Origin: an uncultured Flavobacteriaceae bacterium
GTDB lineage: Bacteria > Bacteroidota > Bacteroidia > Flavobacteriales > Flavobacteriaceae
Direction of reading: 5' to 3'
Assembly (NCBI GenBank): GCA_947497245.1
Contig: CANMFO010000006.1
Coordinates: 1-64,000 of the forward strand
DNA length: 64,000 nucleotides
Both the position numbers and the translations under genes were made by a program. This document shows positions 8,024-15,843 of this stretch, piece after piece. The notes under the pieces are model-generated. The model did not search any database. It saw only the letters and a program-made list of their open reading frames with translations, and was not told the DNA's origin. Each line of letters opens with the position of its first letter. The first letter of the stretch is position 1.

Positions 8024-9034
8024 TCAGTTCGGAACCACCACATTTTTAAACCCCTCGGTCATAAACTCCTGGGTAGTTCCCTCTTGGTCGAGGTAAATAA
8101 CATAGGCATCCAACTCTTTTTGCTGGTTTATAAAAATAAGGGCATCCTCCAGGTCCATGGCCATAAACGCCGTGGCATAGGCATCGGCTTCGGCGCAGGT
8201 GTCGGCCAAGATGTTCACGGCCAGGGTATTCGCATTTTTGGTAAAGCCCGTTTTGGGATCCACGGTGTGCACATACTTCTTGCCCGTCTCAGGGTCCACA
8301 CGGAATTTTCGGTAATTCCCGGAGGAGGCCAAAGCCCTGTCTTTGAGCGCTATCAAAATTTTAAGGCTTCTGCCACTCTCGGCCTGGGGGTCATCGATAC
8401 CAATGACCCAGGGTTTTTGCTTGATCGTGTTCTCCCCTTTTGCGACGACCTCTCCCCCCACCTCCAACAAATAGTCCGAAATGCCCTTGGCGTCCATCAT
8501 ACGGGCCAAGCGGTCGATGGCATAGCCCTTCGCAATGGCATTAAAATCGAAATATACATTGGAAACCGACTTTTTGATGCGACCCTGTTGGCTTAGGCGT
8601 ACCTTGTCGAAGCCCACAGAGGCCAATAGGCTATCCACACGGGCGCTGTCCATTGCTATCGGCTCCCGGGGACCGAACCCCCAGGCATTGACCAAAACGC
8701 CCACGGTGGGGTCAAAATAGCCATTGGTCTTTTGGTGTACCCGCTTGGAAAGCCCAAAAACGTCCCGAAACATATGATCGACCACAACGGTGGAATCTCC
8801 CCTGTTAATTTTGGAAATATCGGAATCCGGCATATAGGTGGACAAGGATCGGTTCACCGCCTGGAAGACCGAATCGATCTGTGGTTGGAAATCCAGGGCG
8901 CTGTCCGAAAAGTAAATTAGGCTGTAGGAGGTACCCAAAGCACCGCCGACGTTTTCGTTCCGAATAGGTTTGGACTGTCCGGAGATGCAGGAAATCAGAA
9001 CACAAAAGACAATAAACAGAAGTACCCCTTTCAT
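8024..9034 (-). CDS. apbE: FAD:protein FMN transferase (ApbE), lipoprotein
   Basis: Transfers FMN from FAD to threonines of target proteins outside the cytoplasmic membrane; NqrB and NqrC are the classic targets. The protein from the ATG at 9034 has a lipoprotein signal ending LISC (about residue 16). ApbE signatures present: the S-Y segment near the N-terminus, STYMPDSDISKIN, the DFNAIAKGYAID motif, the LEVGGEV glycine segment, and the C-terminal THTVDPKTG-like sequence VHTVDPKTG with nearby A-D metal-ligand region. An in-frame ATG at 9052 would place six extra residues before the signal. It sits 61 bp after a conserved hypothetical gene at the tail of the nqr cluster. Confidence 0.95.
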   Translation of the reverse strand: MKGVLLFIVFCVLISCISGQSKPIRNENVGGALGTSYSLIYFSDSALDFQPQIDSVFQAVNRSLSTYMPDSDISKINRGDSTVVVDHMFRDVFGLSKRVHQKTNGYFDPTVGVLVNAWGFGPREPIAMDSARVDSLLASVGFDKVRLSQQGRIKKSVSNVYFDFNAIAKGYAIDRLARMMDAKGISDYLLEVGGEVVAKGENTIKQKPWVIGIDDPQAESGRSLKILIALKDRALASSGNYRKFRVDPETGKKYVHTVDPKTGFTKNANTLAVNILADTCAEADAYATAFMAMDLEDALIFINQQKELDAYVIYLDQEGTTQEFMTEGFKNVVVPN

Positions 9035-9095
9035 TTCAAACTCAATAAGCATTCATTAAAAACGAAGCGTTTCGAACCCGTCGTAACGGCCGTGA

Positions 9096-9452
9096 TCACA
9101 CCTCGATCAGCCCGTCATAATCCACGATATATTCCTCGTCCAGGTATACGGGCAATTGGATGTCCGTCGCATTCGCAAGACCCACCCCGGCATAATAGGT
9201 CCGTGCCTCGAACTTTAGGGCATGTTCCTTCATTTTCTGCATAAACGCCGGATCGTATCTCTTTGGATCTGTCGGATACGCAACCGTTCTGACGATAATA
9301 AAATGGAGCTCCCTTTCTTTCAAGCATACAAACTGGGGGTTCTTTTTCGGTTTGCTGTTCACTCCCATGAACTCAAAGCCTTCGGCCTCCAATTGCTTGC
9401 CCACGATATTCATGGCGAGGTTGTACAGTTCCTGTTCGCTCAGTGCCCGCAT
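9096..9452 (-). CDS. Conserved hypothetical protein linked to the nqr cluster
   Basis: A 118-residue soluble protein with no signal peptide or membrane segment. Genes like this are found after nqrF in Flavobacteriia and are sometimes mislabelled as NqrF because of the position; there is no flavin or iron-sulfur motif here. Visible features are a helical N-terminus (SEQELYNLAMNIVGKQL), a charged beta segment KNPQFVCLKERELHFIIV, and a C-terminal acidic strand EEYIVDYDGL. It is separated from nqrF by a strong hairpin (9473-9500) and from apbE by 61 bp. A role in maturing or stabilising Na+-NQR is an inference from position only. Confidence 0.75.
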   Translation of the reverse strand: MRALSEQELYNLAMNIVGKQLEAEGFEFMGVNSKPKKNPQFVCLKERELHFIIVRTVAYPTDPKRYDPAFMQKMKEHALKFEARTYYAGVGLANATDIQLPVYLDEEYIVDYDGLIEV

Positions 9453-9472
9453 TGCCCTTTGATCATAATAAG

Positions 9473-9500
9473 AAAACCGATATTGGGGTATATCGGTTTT
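9473..9500 (-). terminator. Terminator downstream of nqrF
   Basis: Perfect 11-bp inverted repeat (AAAACCGATAT, six-base loop, ATATCGGTTTT) with T-rich ends on both strands. On the minus strand it lies 73 bp after the nqrF stop and 20 bp before the hypothetical gene, so it likely lowers expression of the hypothetical gene and apbE relative to nqrA-F. Confidence 0.75.
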
Positions 9501-9572
9501 ATGTTATTCCTCTCGTTCTTGTAATCACGGCCCAACTTGTTCGCGACAGGGGTCCTTGGCCAATCCATGTGG

Positions 9573-10880
9573 CTATCCACCAAAATCGTCGAATCGGATA
9601 TGCTCATCCGGAATACCGAAATCTTCTCCCATTTTCTGTACCGCCTTGTTCATCAATGGTGGGCCACAAAAGTACAGTTCGATATCCTCTGGAGATTCGT
9701 GGTGGTTCAAATAATTGTCGATGACACAGTTGTGGATAAAGCCCACAAAACCGTCTCCCGGGGCATCAATGTTCTCCTTGACCTTCCAATTGTCCTCTTC
9801 CATTGGTTCCGATAGCGCCAAGTAGAACTTAAAATTGGGGAAGTCCTTTTCCAATTGATAGAAGTGGTCCAGATAGAACAATTCCCGTTTCGAACGCCCT
9901 CCGTACCAATAGGACACCTTCCTATTGGTCTTTAAGGTTTTAAACAGGTGATAGAGATGCGAGCGCATCGGGGCCATTCCGGCACCTCCGCCCACGTACA
10001 GCATCTCAGATTCCGATTCATTGATGAAGAACTCGCCATAGGGTCCCGAAATAATAACATCGTCCCCGGGTTTCAGGGAAAAGATGTAAGATGAGGCCAC
10101 GCCCGGGTTAACGTCCATCCAACCGTTCTTGGATCGGTCCCAGGGCGGGGTGGCGATACGTACGTTGAGCATGATCTCTTTTCCTTCTGCGGGGAACGAG
10201 GCCATGGAATATGCCCTTTCCACGACTTCAGGGTTTTTCATGACCAAGGGCCAAAGGTTGAACTTATCCCATTCTGCCTGAAATTTATCCGGGGTTTCGT
10301 GTTCTTCAGGATGCGCGGTGATATCGATATCCGAAAAATTTATCTCACACTTGGGAATCTCGATCTGGATATATCCCCCGGCCTTATAGCCCATCTCTTC
10401 GGGAATCTCCACGACAAATTCTTTAATAAAAGAGGCCACGTTGTAGTTCCGAACCACCTTGGCGGGCCACTTTTTGATTCCGAATACTTCTTCGGGAATC
10501 GTGATTTCCATGTCCTGTTTAACCTTTACCTGACAGGCCAGACGTGCCCCATGGTCCAGTTCCTTTTTTGAAAAATGGGGTGTTTCGGTCGGAAGGGCCT
10601 CACCCCCACCGGAAAGGACATGGCATTCGCACTGGATGCAGGTACCCCCACCACCACATGCAGAGGGCAGAAATACCTTCTGGTTTCCCAAAGTGCTCAA
10701 TAAGGAGTTTCCCGAAGCTACCTCTATTTGTTTTTCTCCATTGATCGTGATCGTCACGGGACCCGAAGGGGATAGTTTTTCCTTGGTAACCAATAGCAGG
10801 GCCACCAACAGCAACAATAGGATCAAAAATGCGACTACAGTAATCAGTATGGTACCTCCGGTACTTGCAGCTAAAATCAT
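9573..10880 (-). CDS. nqrF: Na+-translocating NADH:quinone reductase subunit F
   Basis: The electron entry subunit of Na+-NQR: it takes hydride from NADH to FAD, then passes electrons to a [2Fe-2S] cluster. One N-terminal membrane helix (residues 10-31) is followed by a ferredoxin domain with Cys75, Cys81, Cys84 and Cys116. The FAD-binding segment is RAYSMASFP. The NAD-binding segment is YVGGGAGMAPMRSHL, and the C-terminus carries the ELYFCGPPLM motif and ends in FDDFGG. The 435-residue length is a little longer than the Vibrio protein. It starts 2 bp after the nqrE stop. Confidence 0.97.
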   Translation of the reverse strand: MILAASTGGTILITVVAFLILLLLLVALLLVTKEKLSPSGPVTITINGEKQIEVASGNSLLSTLGNQKVFLPSACGGGGTCIQCECHVLSGGGEALPTETPHFSKKELDHGARLACQVKVKQDMEITIPEEVFGIKKWPAKVVRNYNVASFIKEFVVEIPEEMGYKAGGYIQIEIPKCEINFSDIDITAHPEEHETPDKFQAEWDKFNLWPLVMKNPEVVERAYSMASFPAEGKEIMLNVRIATPPWDRSKNGWMDVNPGVASSYIFSLKPGDDVIISGPYGEFFINESESEMLYVGGGAGMAPMRSHLYHLFKTLKTNRKVSYWYGGRSKRELFYLDHFYQLEKDFPNFKFYLALSEPMEEDNWKVKENIDAPGDGFVGFIHNCVIDNYLNHHESPEDIELYFCGPPLMNKAVQKMGEDFGIPDEHIRFDDFGG

Positions 10881-10882
10881 AG

Positions 10883-11623
10883 TTATTCTTTTATGGCATC
10901 ATTAAAAGAAATCTCTTTTTCATCGATCTCTTCCTTTTCAATTTCTTTTTTCAATTTCATCTTTTCAGCAGTGGTCTCCTCTACCGCTGGGGCAGCATCG
11001 TCGCCCCCCGTCAACATCCCCCCAAAACTTTGGAAGCCGATGCCCATCAAGCCGGTGATAATAAAGGTTATGCCCAAGCCCCTCAAAGGTGCAGGTACGT
11101 TGGAGTACCTTATTTTTTCCCGAATGGCGGCAATCGCCAAAATGGCCAAGAACCAACCGATACCGGAGCTGACCCCGTAGTTGAAGGCAAGTCCCAAGGT
11201 TTCTATCTCCCTGGCCTGCATAAACAGCGACCCTCCCAAAATGGCACAGTTCACCGCAATCAGGGGCAAGAAGATCCCCAAGGAGTTATAAAGTGATGGC
11301 GAGAACTTTTCCACGACGATCTCTACCAATTGCACCATGGTGGCGATGGTAGCAATGAACAGGATAAAGGATAAAAAACCAAGGTTGTAATCCGCGTATT
11401 CCGGCCCCAACCAGGCCAATGCCCCGTCTTGCAACAGGTATTTGTCGAGCAGCCAGTTAAGCGGTACGGTCACCGCCAATACAAAAATCACCGCGGCCCC
11501 AAGACCCACAGCGGTGGCCACTTTCTTGGAAACCGCCAGATAGGAGCACATTCCAAGAAATACGGCAAAGACCATATTGTCTATGAAAATCGATTTAAAA
11601 AACAACTCTATATGTTCCAACAT
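10883..11623 (-). CDS. nqrE: Na+-translocating NADH:quinone reductase subunit E, with C-terminal extension
   Basis: An integral membrane subunit with six helices, which together with NqrD binds an iron centre between the subunits. The core (residues 1-205) is typical, including FIDNMVFAVFLGMCSYLAVS with the Cys on the first half-helix and NCAILGG with the matching Cys on the fourth. The last 40 residues are a charged tail (from GGDDAAP to the end, rich in K and E), absent from the roughly 200-residue gammaproteobacterial protein. It follows nqrD by 24 bp and precedes nqrF by 2 bp. Confidence 0.96.
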   Translation of the reverse strand: MLEHIELFFKSIFIDNMVFAVFLGMCSYLAVSKKVATAVGLGAAVIFVLAVTVPLNWLLDKYLLQDGALAWLGPEYADYNLGFLSFILFIATIATMVQLVEIVVEKFSPSLYNSLGIFLPLIAVNCAILGGSLFMQAREIETLGLAFNYGVSSGIGWFLAILAIAAIREKIRYSNVPAPLRGLGITFIITGLMGIGFQSFGGMLTGGDDAAPAVEETTAEKMKLKKEIEKEEIDEKEISFNDAIKE

Positions 11624-11647
11624 GCTATAAGGCTTAAGTTTCGTATT

Positions 11648-12295
11648 TTAATTCTCTTCTACCAAGGCGGGATTTTTAGATCGCTGCACCCAAATTATGA
11701 TGCCCACCACGATCAAGGCCGCAGGGGGAATGATCATAAATCCGTTGTTTTCGTATCCCGTGGCGTAGAGCCCTGTTTTTACTATGGGGTCTCCCAAAAC
11801 CGGATATCCAAATAAGGTCCCAGATCCCAACAGCTCCCTAAAGAAACCCACGATTACCAGAATGACCCCATACCCCAGGGAATTTCCAATACCGTCCAGG
11901 AAGGAGCGCCATGGCCCATTGGCCAGTGCAAAAGCCTCGAAACGTCCCATGATGATACAGTTCGTGATGATCAACCCCACAAAAACAGCCAAAGTCTTGC
12001 TCAGTTCATAGGCAAAGGCCTTGAGCACCTGATCGACGATGATCACCAGCGCCGCAACGACAATAAGTTGGACAATGATCCTGATCTTTGACGGGATGAC
12101 ATTCCGCAACAGGGAAATGACCACATTGCCCACTCCCAGAACGAACATTACTGAAATGGCCATTACCACAGAGGCCTTCAACTCAGCGGTGATTGCCAGG
12201 GCCGAGCATATACCAAGTACCTGGATGGTGATCGGGTTGTTGTCCGCCAAGGGGTCTAAAATAAGATTGGTGTCCTTTTTTGAAAGTAGTGCCAT
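11648..12295 (-). CDS. nqrD: Na+-translocating NADH:quinone reductase subunit D
   Basis: A 215-residue integral membrane subunit of Na+-NQR, homologous to NqrE and RnfA/E. Six hydrophobic helices are visible. The first contains GICSALAIT and the fourth TNCIIMGRFEAFA, each giving one of the two cysteines that ligate the membrane-embedded iron centre. The C-terminus is short and charged. It starts 2 bp after the nqrC stop. It is clearly D rather than E by the GRFEAFA segment and by gene order. Confidence 0.96.
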   Translation of the reverse strand: MALLSKKDTNLILDPLADNNPITIQVLGICSALAITAELKASVVMAISVMFVLGVGNVVISLLRNVIPSKIRIIVQLIVVAALVIIVDQVLKAFAYELSKTLAVFVGLIITNCIIMGRFEAFALANGPWRSFLDGIGNSLGYGVILVIVGFFRELLGSGTLFGYPVLGDPIVKTGLYATGYENNGFMIIPPAALIVVGIIIWVQRSKNPALVEEN

Positions 12296-12297
12296 AG

Positions 12298-13047
12298 TTA
12301 CTTAACTCTTATGGTTTCTAAATAGTCCTCGTACATTCGGACGCTTGCCTTGATCATGGCCGAAACGCCGTTCCCTGTAATGGTCGCCCCGGCTAGGGCG
12401 TCGACCTCATTGTCGTCCTTTATCTTGTTCAAGGGATCGTTATTGCCCTTGGCCACGGAAATTCCTGAATACTGGTTGCCTTTCAAAATGGTCTCCCCGG
12501 AAAAATCGTCCATAAAATAACGCATCTTGATATTGGCCCCCAAGCCCGGGGTTTCCCCTTTATGGTCGAAATACACTCCTTGGACGGTCATGGTGTCATC
12601 CAAAGCGACAAAGCCCCAGATGGCATCCCAAAGTCCTTTTCCGTACATGGGGATGATATAGAATTTCTTTCCATCTTTCTCTCCTATAAAAAGGGGCAAT
12701 TTTGGGGTTTCCCCTTTTTTGGCCGCGGACAGCTGTTTTTTGAGGTCGATCAAATAGGCCTGGTCGTCCTGGGTGATCTCGTCGCCCTCGATGACCAATT
12801 GTTCCTTGATATAACTTGTGAACACCTCCTCTACCTTGTCGGTGGGGACAAAGTTCACACTACCTTCATCCTCGTTTTCATTCACGCCCATGGCATAGAG
12901 AATGTTCTGCTGTTTTTCGAACCGTTCGTTTTCTTGGATACGCTCCTTAAGACCGGATGCCGCCAAGGCCAAAATTGATCCCACCACCACCACCATGATG
13001 GCCGCGAAGATTACGGTATAGGCATTTTTATCTGTGTTGATCGCCAT
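12298..13047 (-). CDS. nqrC: Na+-translocating NADH:quinone reductase subunit C
   Basis: Carries covalent FMN on the outer face of the membrane. A single N-terminal helix (residues 11-31) anchors a periplasmic domain. The flavinylation motif is AGAT at residues 219-222, so Thr222 is the expected FMN site modified by ApbE. The conserved GETPGLGA segment is at about residues 164-171. The 249-residue length is normal. It lies 2 bp from both nqrB and nqrD, so translation is probably coupled across the operon. Confidence 0.96.
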   Translation of the reverse strand: MAINTDKNAYTVIFAAIMVVVVGSILALAASGLKERIQENERFEKQQNILYAMGVNENEDEGSVNFVPTDKVEEVFTSYIKEQLVIEGDEITQDDQAYLIDLKKQLSAAKKGETPKLPLFIGEKDGKKFYIIPMYGKGLWDAIWGFVALDDTMTVQGVYFDHKGETPGLGANIKMRYFMDDFSGETILKGNQYSGISVAKGNNDPLNKIKDDNEVDALAGATITGNGVSAMIKASVRMYEDYLETIRVK

Positions 13048-13049
13048 AA

Positions 13050-14336
13050 CTAAACGGTTTCTGCTTTTAATTCCTCTTTTTTACTATCGGAATCCTTGGG
13101 AAGGATTACCGCATTTTTTAATCTTTTCATCCTGCGTTTTATGTTACCCCTGACAACGTAGTGGTCAATGGTCGGCGCAAAGACGTTCATCAACAGGATG
13201 GCCAGGAAAACCCCTTCCGGATAGGCCGGATTGAATACCCTGATCATCACGGAAATGAATCCGATCAAAAAGCCATAGATCCATTTGCCACGATTGGTCT
13301 GGGATCCGGTTACCGGATCGGTGGCCATATATACGATACCAAAAGCCAATCCCCCGACCAGAAGATGTTTCCAGAATTCAAAACCCATCAATCCGTAAAA
13401 GGTACTGGTTTCGCCTACGATCCCCATGTCGACCACTTGGTTAAAAATCAATCCCATCACCAAGGAACCCAACACGGCGCTGACCATAATGCGCCAGCTG
13501 GCAATCTTGCTGAAGACAAGGAACAATCCTCCCAGGAGGATCAGGAAGGCCGAGGTCTCCCCAACGGAGCCGGGAACGAACCCCCAGAACATGTCCCAGG
13601 TATCATAAAAAGAAGACATCTCCGCACCCTTGTTCTGTGCCAAATATCCCAAAATGGTTTCACCCGATATGGCATCGGCCTGCAGGCCATCGGCAATCTG
13701 TTCGGCCCGTTCACGGGCCCCGTGCACCCAAACCTTGTCACCGCTCATCCAGGTAGGATAGGCGAAGAACAGAAAGGCCCTGATGGTCAAAGCCGGATTC
13801 AGGATGTTCATCCCTGTTCCCCCGAACACTTCCTTTCCGATGACCACACCGAAAACAACGGCGACGGACAACATCCACAGCGGTGTATCGACGGGTACGA
13901 TAAGCGGCACCAACATTCCCGTCACCAAATAGCCCTCCTCCACTTCATGTCCCTTGATCACGGCAAAAATAAACTCTACCAACAGCCCCACACCATAGGA
14001 AACCACCACCAAGGGCAGTACCTTGACGATACCGATCCAAAAATTGTCCCAAGTCAAAAAGTGCTCCATTAGGGAGAAATTTTCAGGAAAACCGTTGATT
14101 GCCGAATAGTGCTGGTAGCCCGCATTGAACATAGAAAACAACAGCACGGGCACCAAGGCCATAATTACCGTGTTCATGGTCCTTTTAAGATCGTCGGCAC
14201 CCTTTACATGGGTACCTCTGCCATGGGTTGTGTCGTTGGGGCTGAACAAAAAAGTATGGAAGGCGTTGAAGGCAGGGGCCATTTTTTTGCCCTGGTACTT
14301 TATCTTCAACTCGTGCATCTTTGATTTTAGGCTCAT
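13050..14336 (-). CDS. nqrB: Na+-translocating NADH:quinone reductase subunit B
   Basis: The central membrane subunit, carrying a covalent FMN and riboflavin, and lining the Na+ path. The ATG at 14336 (N-terminus MSLKSKMHELK) is preferred. The longer frame from 14411 would overlap nqrA by 73 bp and add a segment not seen in the family. The protein is 428 residues with about ten helices. The GKEVFGGTGMNILNPAL segment is typical. The flavinylation site reads SGET (residues 224-227) where many homologues have SGAT, so Thr227 is the expected FMN threonine. It starts 2 bp after the nqrA stop. Confidence 0.96.
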   Translation of the reverse strand: MSLKSKMHELKIKYQGKKMAPAFNAFHTFLFSPNDTTHGRGTHVKGADDLKRTMNTVIMALVPVLLFSMFNAGYQHYSAINGFPENFSLMEHFLTWDNFWIGIVKVLPLVVVSYGVGLLVEFIFAVIKGHEVEEGYLVTGMLVPLIVPVDTPLWMLSVAVVFGVVIGKEVFGGTGMNILNPALTIRAFLFFAYPTWMSGDKVWVHGARERAEQIADGLQADAISGETILGYLAQNKGAEMSSFYDTWDMFWGFVPGSVGETSAFLILLGGLFLVFSKIASWRIMVSAVLGSLVMGLIFNQVVDMGIVGETSTFYGLMGFEFWKHLLVGGLAFGIVYMATDPVTGSQTNRGKWIYGFLIGFISVMIRVFNPAYPEGVFLAILLMNVFAPTIDHYVVRGNIKRRMKRLKNAVILPKDSDSKKEELKAETV

Positions 14337-14338
14337 CT

Positions 14339-15691
14339 TTATCCTATTTCTTGATATAATAAATCCAACCCGTCCCTGATAATCTGTTGGTGGGGCTGTT
14401 TTGATATGCAAATGAATTCGGTCAGTGAAAAATCTTCCGGGGCCACCTCGTACAATCCCAATTGCTCCATCTCATCCAAATCCTTTACCATACAGGCCTT
14501 GAGCAATTGCATGGGATAGACGTCCATGGGAAAAACCGCTTCATACTGCCCGGTAACCACAAATGCCCGGTGCTCCCCATTGGTATTGGTGGTCAGATCG
14601 TATTTCTTTTTGGGCTGGAGCCAAGAGAAGGTCAAGGCCCTTGTTGTGGAAATTTTGTTGAAAACAGGTTTGTTCCATCCAAAAAGCTCATAATCATCCC
14701 CTTCCGGAATAGCGGAAACCGTATTGTTGTAGAATCCAAGGTATCCTTCCTGGCTGCTCCTTGCCCCCGTGAGGACATCACCGTTGATTACCCTGAAATT
14801 CTCGGTATTCACTCCACTGGCGTACAAAAAGGTAGCTATTTCGGCCCCTATTTTGGTCCTGTAATATTTCGGTGCCTTGACCGATGCGCCGGCCAGGGCC
14901 ACTATCCGTTCCGAATTGAAGGTTCCCGTCAACAGGAATTCGCCCATGATCACCAAATCCTGGGGCGATACGGTCCATATCGTTTCACCTTTGTTGATAG
15001 GGTCCAACTTGTTGATCTGCGTCCCGACCAAACCGGCGGGGTGCGGCCCGGAAACCCGGTGCAGTTCCACTCCGTCCAAAGTGGCCAGGGGAGAATTCGA
15101 TGCTTTTCCTACGGAAACGTGTACTTTTCCCGGTGTCAGCTTGCCCAAAGCACCGATGGCCGCCTGTAGTTCTTTTTCCCTGCCCTGTAGCACAAAGTCG
15201 GAGTCCGCTCCCAAGGGCGCGGTAACATAGCCTGAGATAAAAACGGCTTTGGGTGTCGTATCCGGATCGGCGATGATGTCATATGGCCTTTGCTTGATGA
15301 AAGGCCAACATCCGCCCTTCAAAAGGAACGATTTGATCTCCGGTGCCGAAGCCCCATCGATGTCGATCGTTTCATGGGTCACGGACCGTTGCTCCTTGTC
15401 GGCAAGTATCTTTATGGTAAGGATGCGCCTTCTGGACCCTCTTTCTATCTCGATAAGCTCTCCACTCACTGGGGAGACGAACATCATATCTTCTTGGTTC
15501 TTATCGTAAAAGAGGGGTTCCCCAGCCTTGATTTCAGCGCCTTGCTTTATCAACATTTTGGGGGTAATTCCGTGAAAATCGTTGAGATTGATTGCGTAAA
15601 CATTGCTTAAAACCGCCTTGGAAATTGTCTGTTCTGCGGCACCTACAAGGTTAATGTTCAAACCTTTTTTAATTCGAATGTCTGTAGACAT
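14339..15691 (-). CDS. nqrA: Na+-translocating NADH:quinone reductase subunit A
   Basis: The soluble cytoplasmic subunit of Na+-NQR that contacts NqrB; it has no membrane segments or cofactor motifs. At 450 residues it has the expected length. Family-typical segments are the N-terminal IKKGLNINLVG, the biotinyl-lipoyl-like region with GEPLFYDK and VSPVSGE, GCWPFIKQRPYD, and SGPHPAGLVG in the central domain. It is the first gene of a six-gene operon and has a -7 element 35 bp upstream. Confidence 0.96.
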   Translation of the reverse strand: MSTDIRIKKGLNINLVGAAEQTISKAVLSNVYAINLNDFHGITPKMLIKQGAEIKAGEPLFYDKNQEDMMFVSPVSGELIEIERGSRRRILTIKILADKEQRSVTHETIDIDGASAPEIKSFLLKGGCWPFIKQRPYDIIADPDTTPKAVFISGYVTAPLGADSDFVLQGREKELQAAIGALGKLTPGKVHVSVGKASNSPLATLDGVELHRVSGPHPAGLVGTQINKLDPINKGETIWTVSPQDLVIMGEFLLTGTFNSERIVALAGASVKAPKYYRTKIGAEIATFLYASGVNTENFRVINGDVLTGARSSQEGYLGFYNNTVSAIPEGDDYELFGWNKPVFNKISTTRALTFSWLQPKKKYDLTTNTNGEHRAFVVTGQYEAVFPMDVYPMQLLKACMVKDLDEMEQLGLYEVAPEDFSLTEFICISKQPHQQIIRDGLDLLYQEIG

Positions 15692-15725
15692 ATTGTGGTT
15701 GACCTTAGGTTATCAAAAGTTCGTG

Positions 15726-15733
15726 CAAATTTA
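15726..15733 (-). promoter_or_regulatory. -7 element of the nqr operon
   Basis: Reads TAaaTTTG on the minus strand, 35 bp upstream of nqrA. The -33 position is a poor match (ATG rather than TTG). Confidence 0.5.
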
Positions 15734-15816
15734 GCACTAAAACGATAGTTTTCATAATTATTGCCCATAAATTTGGGCATTACAACGAGGTAAATTTTTT
15801 GGGTACGCTTTTTGTT

Positions 15817-15824
15817 TACCTTTG
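15817..15824 (+). promoter_or_regulatory. -7 element of the T9SS plug gene
   Basis: TAccTTTG, 19 bp before the ATG at 15844. A TTG at 15799-15801 is at a 15-base spacing, shorter than usual. It is divergent from the nqr promoter. Confidence 0.5.
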
Positions 15825-15843
15825 CCTGAAAATTAGTTTGCAA

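Noticed and set aside
13161-14072. 303-codon open frame antisense to nqrB
   Set aside because: Entirely within a membrane protein gene; rich in His, Gln and Asp as expected of the complement of hydrophobic codons.
14338-14411. Longer nqrB start at 14411
   Set aside because: Would overlap nqrA by 73 bp and add residues absent from the family; the ATG at 14336 leaves the 2-bp gap seen throughout the operon.
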